Origin: Gammaproteobacteria bacterium
GTDB taxonomy: Bacteria > Pseudomonadota > Gammaproteobacteria > Steroidobacterales > SZUA-146
Direction of reading: 5' to 3'
Length of the DNA stretch: 9,018 nucleotides
Assembly: GCA_013002925.1 (NCBI GenBank)
Contig: JABDLQ010000155.1
Coordinates: 1-9,018 of the forward strand
The notes beneath the pieces are model-generated. The model was not told the origin of the DNA. It saw only the letters and a program-made list of their open reading frames with translations, and did not search any database. The first letter of the stretch is position 1, and every line of letters starts with the position of its first letter. Of the stretch, positions 1 to 5,725 are shown piece by piece. The position numbers and the translations under genes were made by a program.

Positions 1-593
1 CCTTTGGGGTGCTGATCCCAGCTGCTGGCCGGCGCTTTGGGGTCGCCATAAAACGGCCCGTTATAGACACGGTTTGGCTCAAAAAACACGACAGGGTCAT
101 CATCCTCGATGCTTGCAATCAGCAGGCCCTTGGCGTCGTGCGGGTTTGACGGCATGACGACTTTGATGCCACACACATGGGTAAAAATTCCTTCGGGGCT
201 TTGCGAGTGAGTCTGGCCGCCCCGGATGCCGCCCCCGCAGGGGGTACGCATTGTTACCGGAGACCAGAAATCGCCGGCGCTGCGGTAGCGCAGTCTTGCC
301 AGTTCACTGACGACCTGGTCAAAGGCCGGGTAGATATAATCGGCAAACTGGATTTCTGCTACCGGGCGCAATCCATTGACGCCCATGCCAATGGCTGTGG
401 CGACAATGCCGGCTTCGGAAATCGGTGTGTCAAACACCCGTTGTTCACCAAATTTTTTCTGCAATCCGGAGGTGCAATTAAATACACCGCCGAAGTAGCC
501 AACATCCTGCCCCATGACAATGACGCCAGGATCGCGGTCCAGCATCACGTCCATCGCTGAATTGATTGCCTGGACCATGTTCATTTTTGCCAT
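1..593 (-). CDS. bkdA2: 2-oxoisovalerate (branched-chain 2-oxoacid) dehydrogenase E1 component, beta subunit, partial (C-terminus beyond left edge)
   Basis: This is the beta subunit of the thiamine-diphosphate E1 enzyme that, with E1 alpha, decarboxylates the 2-oxoacids of valine, leucine and isoleucine and passes the acyl group to lipoyl-E2 in the cytoplasm. The 197 complete codons visible begin MAKMNMVQAINSAMD and contain the E1-beta hallmarks: MGQDVGYFGGVF (about residues 27-38), FDTPISEAGI (54-63, with E60 matching the conserved ThDP-contacting Glu), FADYIYPAFDQ (83-93) and GGQTHSQSPEG (125-135, H129 in the conserved His position). Eukaryotic and bacterial homologues are about 325-350 aa, so roughly 60% is present. 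The ATG at 593 is preceded by AAGGGA eight bases upstream, overlapping the stop of E1 alpha; ATGs at codons 4 and 6 are worse placed. The gap to E1 alpha is 12 bp, so the two are surely co-transcribed. I choose the branched-chain enzyme over pyruvate dehydrogenase because of the YFGGVF-NCT-GL pattern and the partner subunit. Confidence 0.95.
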   Translation of the reverse strand, partial: MAKMNMVQAINSAMDVMLDRDPGVIVMGQDVGYFGGVFNCTSGLQKKFGEQRVFDTPISEAGIVATAIGMGVNGLRPVAEIQFADYIYPAFDQVVSELARLRYRSAGDFWSPVTMRTPCGGGIRGGQTHSQSPEGIFTHVCGIKVVMPSNPHDAKGLLIASIEDDDPVVFFEPNRVYNGPFYGDPKAPASSWDQHPK

Positions 594-605
594 GCCTGCC
601 GTCCC

Positions 606-1847
606 TTATTGATTCTTGAGCTGTCGTTTGAGTTTTTCACGCTGCGCCACAAGTGGCGGCGGGATATCTTTGTAAACGTCATCGAACATGGAGTCCACGG
701 CAAAGTGACTGCCTTCTTCAGTGGTGCCGTAGGAAATCGCCTCTTTCCAGCGCTCCGTCATCTCGGTGGCATATTGCTCGAGTGCTTGCTGATGCTGATC
801 TTCAGACCAGACACCCAGGCCAATCAAATGATTCTTAAGGCGCTCGATCGGGTCTCCCAGCGGCCAGAAGTCGTACTCGTTTTTGGCCCGGTACCGTGCC
901 GGATCGTCGCTGGTTGAGTGCGCACCGGCGCGATAGGTCACATGTTCGATCAAGGTCGGTCCGCCGCCACTGCGCGCGCGTTCCGCAGCCCACCGGGTTA
1001 CGGCATAAACTGCCAGAAAATCGTTACCATCGACACGAATGCCCGGAATGTTGTAGCCGGGCCCACGTGCTGCGAATGATTTTTCTGCACCACCGGCAAT
1101 GCCCTGAAAGGTCGAAATCGCCCACTGGTTGTTCACAACATTAATGATGACTGGCGCCTGGTAAACCGTCGCGAACGTCAAGGCGTTGTGATAGTCCGAT
1201 TCCGCCGTGCTTCCTTCACCACTCCAGGTGCAGGCCAGATGATCTTCTCCTTTTATAGCGGCCGCCATTGCCCAGCCAACTGCCTGCGGAACCTGGGTCG
1301 TCAGGTTTCCGGAAATGGTAAATATATTTTTTTCTTTCCAATGGTACATGATGGGTAGCTGGCGGCCGCGGCACATGTCCCTGGCATTGGACAGGCACTG
1401 GCACATCAGATCGACTACCGGGCGACCCCGGGCAAAATAGAGACCCTGGTTACGATAGGTCGGGAACAACATGTCGCCATCGCGCAACGCCATGCCTTGT
1501 GCAACCGACACCGCTTCTTCGCCGCGGGACTGCACGTAAAACGAGATTTTGCCCTGTCGTTGCACTTTCAGCATGCGGTCGTCATAAGCCCGCGTCCGCA
1601 TCATATGAACCAGTCCCTGCAACAACTGCTCGGGTGCCAGTGCCGGGTTCCAGGTGCCCCTTGGCATGTGGTCATTGTCGAGCACGCGAACGAGTTCGAC
1701 GCTCAGGTGTTCAATATCATCAACCGCCGCATCGATCGGTGGTCGGTCGATTGCACCTGCGTCGCTCAGTTTCAGATAGCTAAAATCAGGTGCCTCGCCA
1801 GGCCTGGCTGGCGGGTGGGGTACACGCAATCTCGGTTTGGTGCTCAA
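606..1847 (-). CDS. bkdA1: 2-oxoisovalerate (branched-chain 2-oxoacid) dehydrogenase E1 component, alpha subunit
   Basis: This is the 413-aa alpha subunit of branched-chain 2-oxoacid dehydrogenase E1, of typical bacterial BkdA1 length. Visible motifs: YVQSRGEEAVSVAQGMAL (about 104-121), PTYRNQG (129-135), the ThDP/Mg motif as GEG at 210-212 followed by NVVNNQW (236-242), and the loop YRAGAHSTSDDPARYR (305-320) holding the active-site His310 and the Ser residues homologous to the phosphorylation loop of the mitochondrial enzyme. The N-terminal 60 residues resemble the Pro-rich extension of Pseudomonas-type BkdA1. The chosen start is TTG at 1847: AGGAGA stands seven bases upstream, while the first internal ATG is codon 61 and would remove the conserved N-terminal region. 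It is followed after 12 bp by E1 beta. Control is probably through the region at 1848-2051. Pyruvate dehydrogenase E1 alpha is the main alternative but the HSTSDDP loop and the N-terminal extension favour Bkd. Confidence 0.95.
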   Translation of the reverse strand: MSTKPRLRVPHPPARPGEAPDFSYLKLSDAGAIDRPPIDAAVDDIEHLSVELVRVLDNDHMPRGTWNPALAPEQLLQGLVHMMRTRAYDDRMLKVQRQGKISFYVQSRGEEAVSVAQGMALRDGDMLFPTYRNQGLYFARGRPVVDLMCQCLSNARDMCRGRQLPIMYHWKEKNIFTISGNLTTQVPQAVGWAMAAAIKGEDHLACTWSGEGSTAESDYHNALTFATVYQAPVIINVVNNQWAISTFQGIAGGAEKSFAARGPGYNIPGIRVDGNDFLAVYAVTRWAAERARSGGGPTLIEHVTYRAGAHSTSDDPARYRAKNEYDFWPLGDPIERLKNHLIGLGVWSEDQHQQALEQYATEMTERWKEAISYGTTEEGSHFAVDSMFDDVYKDIPPPLVAQREKLKRQLKNQ

Positions 1848-1860
1848 CAGCGTTCTCCTG
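1847..1860 (-). promoter_or_regulatory. Shine-Dalgarno supporting a TTG start of E1 alpha
   Basis: On the minus strand the sequence reads AGGAGAACGCTG then TTG. The purine-rich core is about seven bases from the TTG, the usual distance, and there is no in-frame ATG or GTG nearby that would use it. This site decides the start codon of the E1 alpha gene. Confidence 0.75.
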
Positions 1861-1916
1861 AATCTCTATGGGTATTGGCGCAGTATGACCCGGCTGTAAC
1901 CGCTGTCAGATGGCCA

Positions 1917-1999
1917 GGTTCATGAACCCAAGGGGTGTTAGTCGCAGACCGGATCGGTCTTCATTTGCGCCGTATTATAAAGGAAACAACGCATCGTTG
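1917..1999. promoter_or_regulatory. Three short palindromes around the bkd promoter (candidate operators)
   Basis: Three perfect palindromes lie in this stretch: CAACG-CAT-CGTTG at 1987-1999 (in the -35/-10 spacer side of the TATAAT), AGACCG-GAT-CGGTCT at 1946-1960 (just downstream of the predicted start) and GGTTCATGAACC at 1917-1928 (in the leader). Their centres are about 40 and 31 bp apart, close to whole numbers of helical turns. The three sequences differ from each other, so they need not bind one protein. Short palindromes occur by chance; their placement around the -10 box is what makes them candidates. In gammaproteobacteria, branched-chain degradation genes are known to be controlled by the MerR-family LiuR or by Lrp-like BkdR, but I cannot match these sites to a known consensus. 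Confidence 0.35.
1974..1979 (-). promoter_or_regulatory. Probable -10 box (TATAAT) of the bkd E1 operon promoter
   Basis: The minus strand carries a perfect TATAAT 127 bases upstream of the E1 alpha start, in the gap after the permease. At 16-18 bases further upstream there is no good -35 (CGGCAA or similar); TTCAAC occurs only at a 22-base spacing. A strong -10 with a poor or badly spaced -35 is typical of an activator-dependent promoter, which fits the substrate-induced behaviour known for bkd operons. Transcription would start near 1967, giving a leader of about 120 nt. Promoter identity is inferred from sequence only. Confidence 0.5.
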
Positions 2000-2051
2000 C
2001 CGTTGAATTGTCGTGTCCTGGAAAGACACACCGCAATGCTGCAGCGCAGTA

Positions 2052-3344
2052 TCATGTCTTGTTGCGAAACAGATAGTACATCACGAATCCTGCGACAATG
2101 ATTCCCGCGCCCGCCAGTGCTTCGACGGGGCGGTTCAACACGATATGCACAATAATCCACCCGGTCAGGCACAGAAACAACACCGCAGGTAACGGCCACG
2201 CCCAGACTCTGAATGTTTCCGTGCTGCCCGCTTCCCGCCGGCGCAAAACAAACAGACCGACCACGGTTGCAAAAGTATTGAGAGCCAGGATGAAACCGCT
2301 GAAGACCAGGATGCTCTCAAATGTCGCCGTGAGAATCAGCAGCAGTGCAATGGCTGCCTGCGTGTAGACAGCCAGATAGGGAATGTTGTCCTCATTGGTG
2401 CGGGACAGCCAGCGGAAAGCCCTGAAATCCTGGCCAATGGTTTGCAGCACCCGCGGGGCGGCGAGAATCATGGCACTCACTGTAGAAATCAGCAGCAACG
2501 ACATAAAAGCGCTGATCACACGTGCCACGGAATCTCCGAATGCATAGGCGGCGGCGATATACACGATTTCTATCTGGCCCCGCAGAGCATCCGCGGGGGC
2601 CACCCATAAGAAGGTGAAATTAAGCAACACGTAAAGCGCCGTCACGATGGCACAGCCGGTGAGCAAAACCCATGGGAGGCTACGCTGCGGGTTTTCCAGC
2701 TCATCCGAAAAATAGGTCGCGGCATTCCAGCCGGAGTAGGAATAGCTGACATAGATCAAAGAGACCGCGAAAGCGCTGCCGGTCATTTCAGCTGCATCGC
2801 TGATCTTTGGTACAAACCGGATTGCGGTCTGGCCATCTGCCAGGAAAAGCGCCAACACACTAAAACCCACGATCATCGAGATTTTCAGGACGGTGAAAAC
2901 AAACTGAGTACTGCCGCTGCGTCGATGGTTGCTGGCATGCGCAAGGGAGAGGATCACCACCAGCGCAATGGCCGCTGTGACAGATGAAATCGCCGGCACC
3001 ACCAGGTGCAGATACTTACCAAAAGTGATGGCCACCAAAGCGGTGGGGGCCGCAAAACCGATCGTTGCTGAAATCCAGCCGGAAACAAATCCCAGCGCTG
3101 GATGGATGGTCTGTGTCAGAAAATTGTATTCGCCCCCTGAACGCGGCAGGCGCGCGCCGAGTTCGGCGTAACACATGGCGCCGCAAAAGGCGGCGGCACC
3201 TCCGACGACCCAGAGCATCAGCAGCACAAAGCCGGAACTGGTGTCCGCCAGTTGAAAACCCAGGGATGTGAAGACACCCGTGCCAATCATGTTGGCAATG
3301 ATGACTGCCAGGGCAACGCGCGGAGTGAAATGATGGGCCGTCAT
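2052..3344 (-). CDS. APC-superfamily amino-acid permease
   Basis: A 430-aa polytopic inner-membrane protein of the amino acid-polyamine-organocation superfamily, which usually exchanges or proton-symports amino acids or amines. The first helix contains the family substrate-binding motif as IGTGVF (20-25). CYAELGARLPRSGGEYNFL (about 58-76) matches the conserved loop after TM2, and YSYSGWNAATYFSDELENP (201-219) matches the TM6 region of LAT/YfnA-like members. About twelve hydrophobic segments can be followed to the end, and the length is normal for the family. The ATG at 3344 has only a weak upstream purine stretch, but the conserved TM1 begins immediately after it, so a later start is unlikely. 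It is oriented like the downstream bkd E1 genes, 204 bp away, suggesting an amino-acid substrate and perhaps common physiology. The substrate cannot be read from the sequence. Confidence 0.9.
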   Translation of the reverse strand: MTAHHFTPRVALAVIIANMIGTGVFTSLGFQLADTSSGFVLLMLWVVGGAAAFCGAMCYAELGARLPRSGGEYNFLTQTIHPALGFVSGWISATIGFAAPTALVAITFGKYLHLVVPAISSVTAAIALVVILSLAHASNHRRSGSTQFVFTVLKISMIVGFSVLALFLADGQTAIRFVPKISDAAEMTGSAFAVSLIYVSYSYSGWNAATYFSDELENPQRSLPWVLLTGCAIVTALYVLLNFTFLWVAPADALRGQIEIVYIAAAYAFGDSVARVISAFMSLLLISTVSAMILAAPRVLQTIGQDFRAFRWLSRTNEDNIPYLAVYTQAAIALLLILTATFESILVFSGFILALNTFATVVGLFVLRRREAGSTETFRVWAWPLPAVLFLCLTGWIIVHIVLNRPVEALAGAGIIVAGFVMYYLFRNKT

Positions 3345-3392
3345 AAAACCGCTACTGGATTATTCACTGCCACTGGATACCAACCATTTGCA

Positions 3393-3509
3393 TCCATCTG
3401 TGCAGATCCATCCGGACCGATTCATCTGGACGATTCATCTGGAAGGGCACAAAGCGAATCGCCACACCGGGTGTGGGGATACTGCTGGTTTTGTCTGCCA
3501 GGATTGCCC
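3393..3509. repeat. Duplicated element, copy A: four TCCATCYGGA-like units plus conserved tail
   Basis: Four consecutive 13-17 bp units start at 3393, 3407, 3421 and 3434, with the core T(C/T)CAT(C/T)(C/T)GGA. Units three and four share a perfect 13-bp tandem repeat (CGATTCATCTGGA twice, 3418-3443). The last unit runs into GGCACAAAGCGAATC (3446-3460) and then a G/T-rich tail ending near TGTCTGCCAGGATTGCCC (3492-3509). The same order of elements recurs about 160 bp further on. No coding function fits: the two copies are not kept in one reading frame. Confidence 0.7.
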
Positions 3510-3549
3510 CTGACACGGGGGCACCGAGCTGAGTGCTGGTGATTCTGAC

Positions 3550-3690
3550 TCATCCGTCGATACATCCATTTGGACCATATTCATCCGGGCACATTCATTT
3601 GCATAGGCACACAGCGAATCATATGACGGGATATGGGGGTACATCTGATTCTGTGTACCGCGTTTGCCGCTGGCACGGTGGCGTTCCGGC
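3550..3690. repeat. Duplicated element, copy B: four related units plus conserved tail
   Basis: Copy B repeats the architecture of copy A: units start at 3550, 3565, 3580 and 3594, the last again 17 bp long (TTCATTTGCATAGGCAC against TTCATCTGGAAGGGCAC in A). The following ACAGCGAATC aligns with AAAGCGAATC of copy A at an offset of exactly 160 bp. The match continues, weaker, through TGTGTACCGCGTTTGCCG (3652-3669) and GGCACGGTGG. Over the 27 bp around the last unit I count 22 identities; many of the mismatches are transitions. This is an old duplication or two copies of a dispersed intergenic repeat. Confidence 0.65.
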
Positions 3691-3808
3691 ATCGACCCGG
3701 GCGCTGGCAGCTGTGTCCCACAGATTGCCGTGCGGCCCATGTTTTAACCAGGGGCCCTGGCTCAAGACATTGATTCGTTCCCGCATTGGCGCTCGTATCC
3801 GCTTCGGT

Positions 3809-3832
3809 ATTCACGGTTTATATCACGTGAAT
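3809..3832. promoter_or_regulatory. Inverted repeat ATTCACG-N10-CGTGAAT in the peroxiredoxin promoter region
   Basis: Perfect 7-bp arms (3809-3815 and 3826-3832) are separated by ten bases; the right arm is also part of the 8-bp palindrome TCACGTGA at 3823-3830. The site lies 53 bp upstream of the peroxiredoxin ATG and directly abuts an AATAAT (3835-3840) that could serve as a -10 box. A protein bound here would cover the -35 to -10 region, so a repressor operator is the simplest reading. It does not resemble the spaced ATAG/CTAT pattern of OxyR sites. Confidence 0.4.
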
Positions 3833-3834
3833 TG

Positions 3835-3840
3835 AATAAT
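3835..3840 (+). promoter_or_regulatory. Possible -10 box (AATAAT) for the peroxiredoxin gene
   Basis: AATAAT matches five of six consensus positions and is preceded by an AT-rich stretch. The best -35-like hexamer, TTCACG at 3810-3815, is 19 bp away, slightly too far, and lies inside the inverted repeat. The predicted leader would be about 40 nt. This is a weak prediction. Confidence 0.3.
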
Positions 3841-3884
3841 TTGTTAGACTCGCAACTTTCATTAACTCACAAAAAGGGTACGCA

Positions 3885-4364
3885 ATGACCATCAGCACCG
3901 GAGACAAAATACCATCGGTTACGCTCAGACATATGACGCCTGACGGACCAGCAGAGATTGCTACGCAAGACATATTTACCGGCAAAAAAGTGGTGTTGTT
4001 TGCCGTTCCCGGCGCGTTTACGCCCGGGTGCTCCATGAGTCATCTGCCCGGTTTTGTCGATCATGTTGACCAGATAAAGGCTAAAGGGGTCGATACCGTA
4101 GCCTGTATTGCGGTCAATGACGCTTTTGTGATGCATGCCTGGGGCGAAGCGCACAAAGCCGAAGGGATACAGATGCTGGCGGATCCGGACGGTGAATTCG
4201 CAAGGGCCGTTGGGTTGGCCGTGGATTTGAGTCAGTTTGGACTGGGTATGCGCTCCGCGCGTTACGCGCTGGTGGTCGACGACGGCGTAGTGACAAGCGC
4301 ACATATCGAACCGGAAGGTGGCATCACAGTGTCGGCTGCATCAGCGGTCCTCGAACATCTTTAA
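3885..4364 (+). CDS. Peroxiredoxin, Prx5/PrxII type (thiol peroxidase)
   Basis: A 159-aa thioredoxin-fold thiol peroxidase that reduces hydrogen peroxide and alkyl hydroperoxides in the cytoplasm. The signature VPGAFTPGCS (41-50) puts the peroxidatic cysteine at C49. A second cysteine, C74 in VACIAVND, is 25 residues later, the position of the resolving cysteine in plant-type PrxII enzymes, so an intramolecular disulfide (atypical 2-Cys) reduced by glutaredoxin, glutathione or thioredoxin is likely. LGMRSARYALVVDDG (about 119-133) contains the conserved Arg of the family. Length is typical for stand-alone members; no glutaredoxin domain is fused. The ATG has AAGGG six bases upstream. The gene stands alone, convergent with the spondin-domain gene, sharing the hairpin at 4391-4422. 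Expression may be governed by the inverted repeat at 3809-3832. Confidence 0.95.
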   Translation: MTISTGDKIPSVTLRHMTPDGPAEIATQDIFTGKKVVLFAVPGAFTPGCSMSHLPGFVDHVDQIKAKGVDTVACIAVNDAFVMHAWGEAHKAEGIQMLADPDGEFARAVGLAVDLSQFGLGMRSARYALVVDDGVVTSAHIEPEGGITVSAASAVLEHL

Positions 4365-4390
4365 GCGCTAATTCCAGACAGGACAAAAGG

Positions 4391-4422
4391 GGCAAAGCCC
4401 GCTCCGTGGGGCGGGCCTTGCC
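4391..4422 (-). terminator. Intrinsic terminator between convergent peroxiredoxin and spondin-domain genes
   Basis: GGCAA and TTGCC at the ends and GCCCGC/GCGGGC inside form an 11-bp GC-rich stem with one internal mismatch and a loop of about eight bases. Read on the minus strand the hairpin is followed by CCCCTTTTG, a short T-run, so it best terminates the minus-strand spondin-domain gene, which ends 11 bp before it. It lies 26 bp after the peroxiredoxin stop and may also stop that transcript, though no T-run follows on the plus strand. Confidence 0.75.
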
Positions 4423-4432
4423 AAGTTCGGGT

Positions 4433-5137
4433 TTAGTTGTTTGCCACTCTGGTGATGGCAATTTTTGCGACAGGGTTGCGCCAGTCGTAATCGGCCGGAT
4501 CGAGATCCCCCCCGCCATGGATGCCCGGGCTTACTTTGATGAAGCCCTCTCCCCCGGCATCCGGTGAATCACCAGCCCCGTTGCATTGTGGGCCCGGAAT
4601 GTTCACGCACAACTCATCATTGGGTTCACTCCCCGCATCGTAGCCAAGCGCCGTGTATTCGAGCGTCTGCCAGCGACGTTTTGGCACGGCCACCGTGTTC
4701 AACCCGATAAAAGAGTCATTGGTAGGCAACAGCATTGCCACCACGCTGACCCGGTTGAACTTGCGCGGCGCACTCAGAATCAGCGTGACAGATTCCCCCG
4801 GAAGCAGTGGCCCCCCGGCGGTTTCGTAGTCACCGATGACATCGGGAAGGCCCGAGAGCAGGTCGGTAAATGGCATGGTTGCGCCACCCTCGGCAAGACT
4901 GGCAAGTTCGGGACTGGCCTGGGTGCCGGTTTCAAACAGACTGACTTCAGGTTTGTGTGCAACTGCCAGCGCTGGTGTAAAAATCGTGGCACTGATGTTG
5001 GTGATTGTGACTTCATAGGTCCTGGTGCTGCCGTGGCGGCTGGAATCTGTCGCGTTTTTGCTTTCGGCAAGTGCGATACCGGGTGAGGCAACAAACAGCG
5101 CCAGTAGCGCTGAAAATAACGTGTGTTTCAATGTCAT
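4433..5137 (-). CDS. Secreted spondin-domain (Spondin_N-like) protein
   Basis: A 234-aa exported protein. Residues 1-24 form a Sec signal peptide (K4, hydrophobic core, cleavage after IALA). The mature part begins with a Ser/Thr-rich linker and then YEVTITNISATIFTPALAVAH (41-61), the usual opening of bacterial spondin_N domains. It continues with LFETGTQASPELASLAEGG (67-85) and PGESVTLIL (113-121), and RFNRVSVVAML-type strands with P138-N140. A conserved acidic segment, YDAGSEPNDE (166-175), may bind a metal ion, and C177 and C185 probably form a disulfide. In animals this domain occurs in extracellular matrix proteins; the role of the short bacterial proteins is not established. The ATG at 5137 is supported by AGGAG nine bases upstream. 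It is probably periplasmic or extracellular, and monocistronic. The family call rests on recognising motif order, not on a profile search. Confidence 0.8.
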   Translation of the reverse strand: MTLKHTLFSALLALFVASPGIALAESKNATDSSRHGSTRTYEVTITNISATIFTPALAVAHKPEVSLFETGTQASPELASLAEGGATMPFTDLLSGLPDVIGDYETAGGPLLPGESVTLILSAPRKFNRVSVVAMLLPTNDSFIGLNTVAVPKRRWQTLEYTALGYDAGSEPNDELCVNIPGPQCNGAGDSPDAGGEGFIKVSPGIHGGGDLDPADYDWRNPVAKIAITRVANN

Positions 5138-5154
5138 GATGTAGATCTCCTGTT

Positions 5155-5182
5155 AAAAAAGGGGTAAGAGTGCGTCACACCC
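5155..5182 (-). promoter_or_regulatory. Weak hairpin plus T-tract in the leader of the spondin-domain gene
   Basis: Reading toward the gene on the minus strand, GGGTGTG-ACG-CAC with a distal ACCC can fold into a small interrupted stem, directly followed by CCTTTTTT and, a few bases later, by the Shine-Dalgarno AGGAG. The arrangement resembles an attenuator just before the start codon, but the stem is short and bulged, so the T-run may be coincidental. Confidence 0.25.
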
Positions 5183-5599
5183 TGCGCCATGCACCGCGCA
5201 CGTACGCCTTGTCTGGCACGTGTGGCACGCAGCAGTACGTGGATTGTCACGTCCCGCTACGCAGGGCAAAAAACCTTCCAATGCCGGGGTGCACCAGGCT
5301 GGCGACGAGCTCCCTGTGGTGGCGCTCCGCAGTTTTCGATCATGGGATTCCATGGCATCGATGAGAACAAATGTTCGCTGTCCATGACCACAACCTGCGT
5401 ATTGAGCAATCGCTAACCTGACCGCTACTGCGGCAAGAATATTTCCACGGAGTTGCAAAAGATCTGATTTGAGACCTTTTTTCGCTGACATGAGTTGGCG
5501 TGCAGGATGGCGTTGTATCGGTTTCGCGTCGTGATTGTTGAAATACCCGTCACAAAGGGCCGGATGAGAACAGTCACTGCAGCGGCAGTTCTGCTGTCT

Positions 5600-5638
5600 G
5601 TCAGCCGGGAGTCGGGCCGGAGTGGCCTGCCGGCTGAC
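5600..5638. repeat. Stem-loop with perfect 9-bp arms
   Basis: GTCAGCCGG (5600-5608) pairs perfectly with CCGGCTGAC (5630-5638). The 21-base loop itself contains GGCC twice, allowing a nested helper stem. No T-run follows on either strand, so it is not a standard terminator. Confidence 0.6.
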
Positions 5639-5643
5639 TGCCG

Positions 5644-5659
5644 GAATCATCTGTGATTC
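5644..5659. repeat. Compact hairpin GAATCA-TCTG-TGATTC
   Basis: A perfect 6-bp stem with a four-base loop, extended by CC/GG beyond one mismatch. It follows the 9-bp stem-loop after five bases. CACGC-AAGG-GCGTG at 5666-5679 gives a third small hairpin immediately after. Confidence 0.5.
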
Positions 5660-5725
5660 GGGCGTCACGCAAGGGCGTGCGCGGTATGCGGTGCGCCACA
5701 ACCGTCAAAGATCGGCTCGATTCGA

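Larger units (their letters stand above)
3345..3884. other. 540-bp intergenic region without a credible gene
   Basis: This stretch separates the divergently transcribed permease and peroxiredoxin genes. Open frames of up to about 100 codons exist on both strands but overlap each other, have no ribosome binding site at a useful distance and show no family resemblance. What it does hold is a diverged duplication rich in short tandem units (about 3393-3690) and, next to the peroxiredoxin, an AT-richer promoter region with an inverted repeat (3809-3840). Confidence 0.75.

Noticed and set aside
177..560. 127-codon plus-strand open frame
   Set aside because: It lies wholly antisense to the clearly coding E1 beta gene and shows no family features.
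1497..1925. 142-codon plus-strand open frame
   Set aside because: Antisense to the N-terminal part of E1 alpha; it exists because of codon bias in the real gene.
3393..3610. Possible CRISPR array from the short repeated units
   Set aside because: Units are 13-17 bp, directly adjacent without spacers of constant length, and degenerate; no cas genes are present.
3435..3835. Overlapping open frames of about 100 codons on both strands in the gap before the peroxiredoxin
   Set aside because: They overlap each other, lack ribosome binding sites, have odd composition rich in His, Cys and Arg, and cross the repeat element.
3867..4304. 145-codon minus-strand open frame
   Set aside because: Antisense to the peroxiredoxin, whose motifs are intact.
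4586..5086. 166-codon plus-strand open frame
   Set aside because: Antisense to the spondin-domain gene, which has a signal peptide, a ribosome binding site and domain motifs.
5191..5685. Inverted ACCGCGCACG (5193-5202) and CGTGCGCGGT (5676-5685) as ends of a small mobile element
   Set aside because: The 10-bp match is GC-rich and flanked by no clear target duplication; no transposase remnant is visible between them.
5153..5701. 182-codon minus-strand open frame as a gene upstream of the spondin-domain protein
   Set aside because: Composition is typical of translated non-coding GC-rich DNA, no Shine-Dalgarno, no recognisable domain, and it covers the leader and hairpins of the region. A homology search would settle it.
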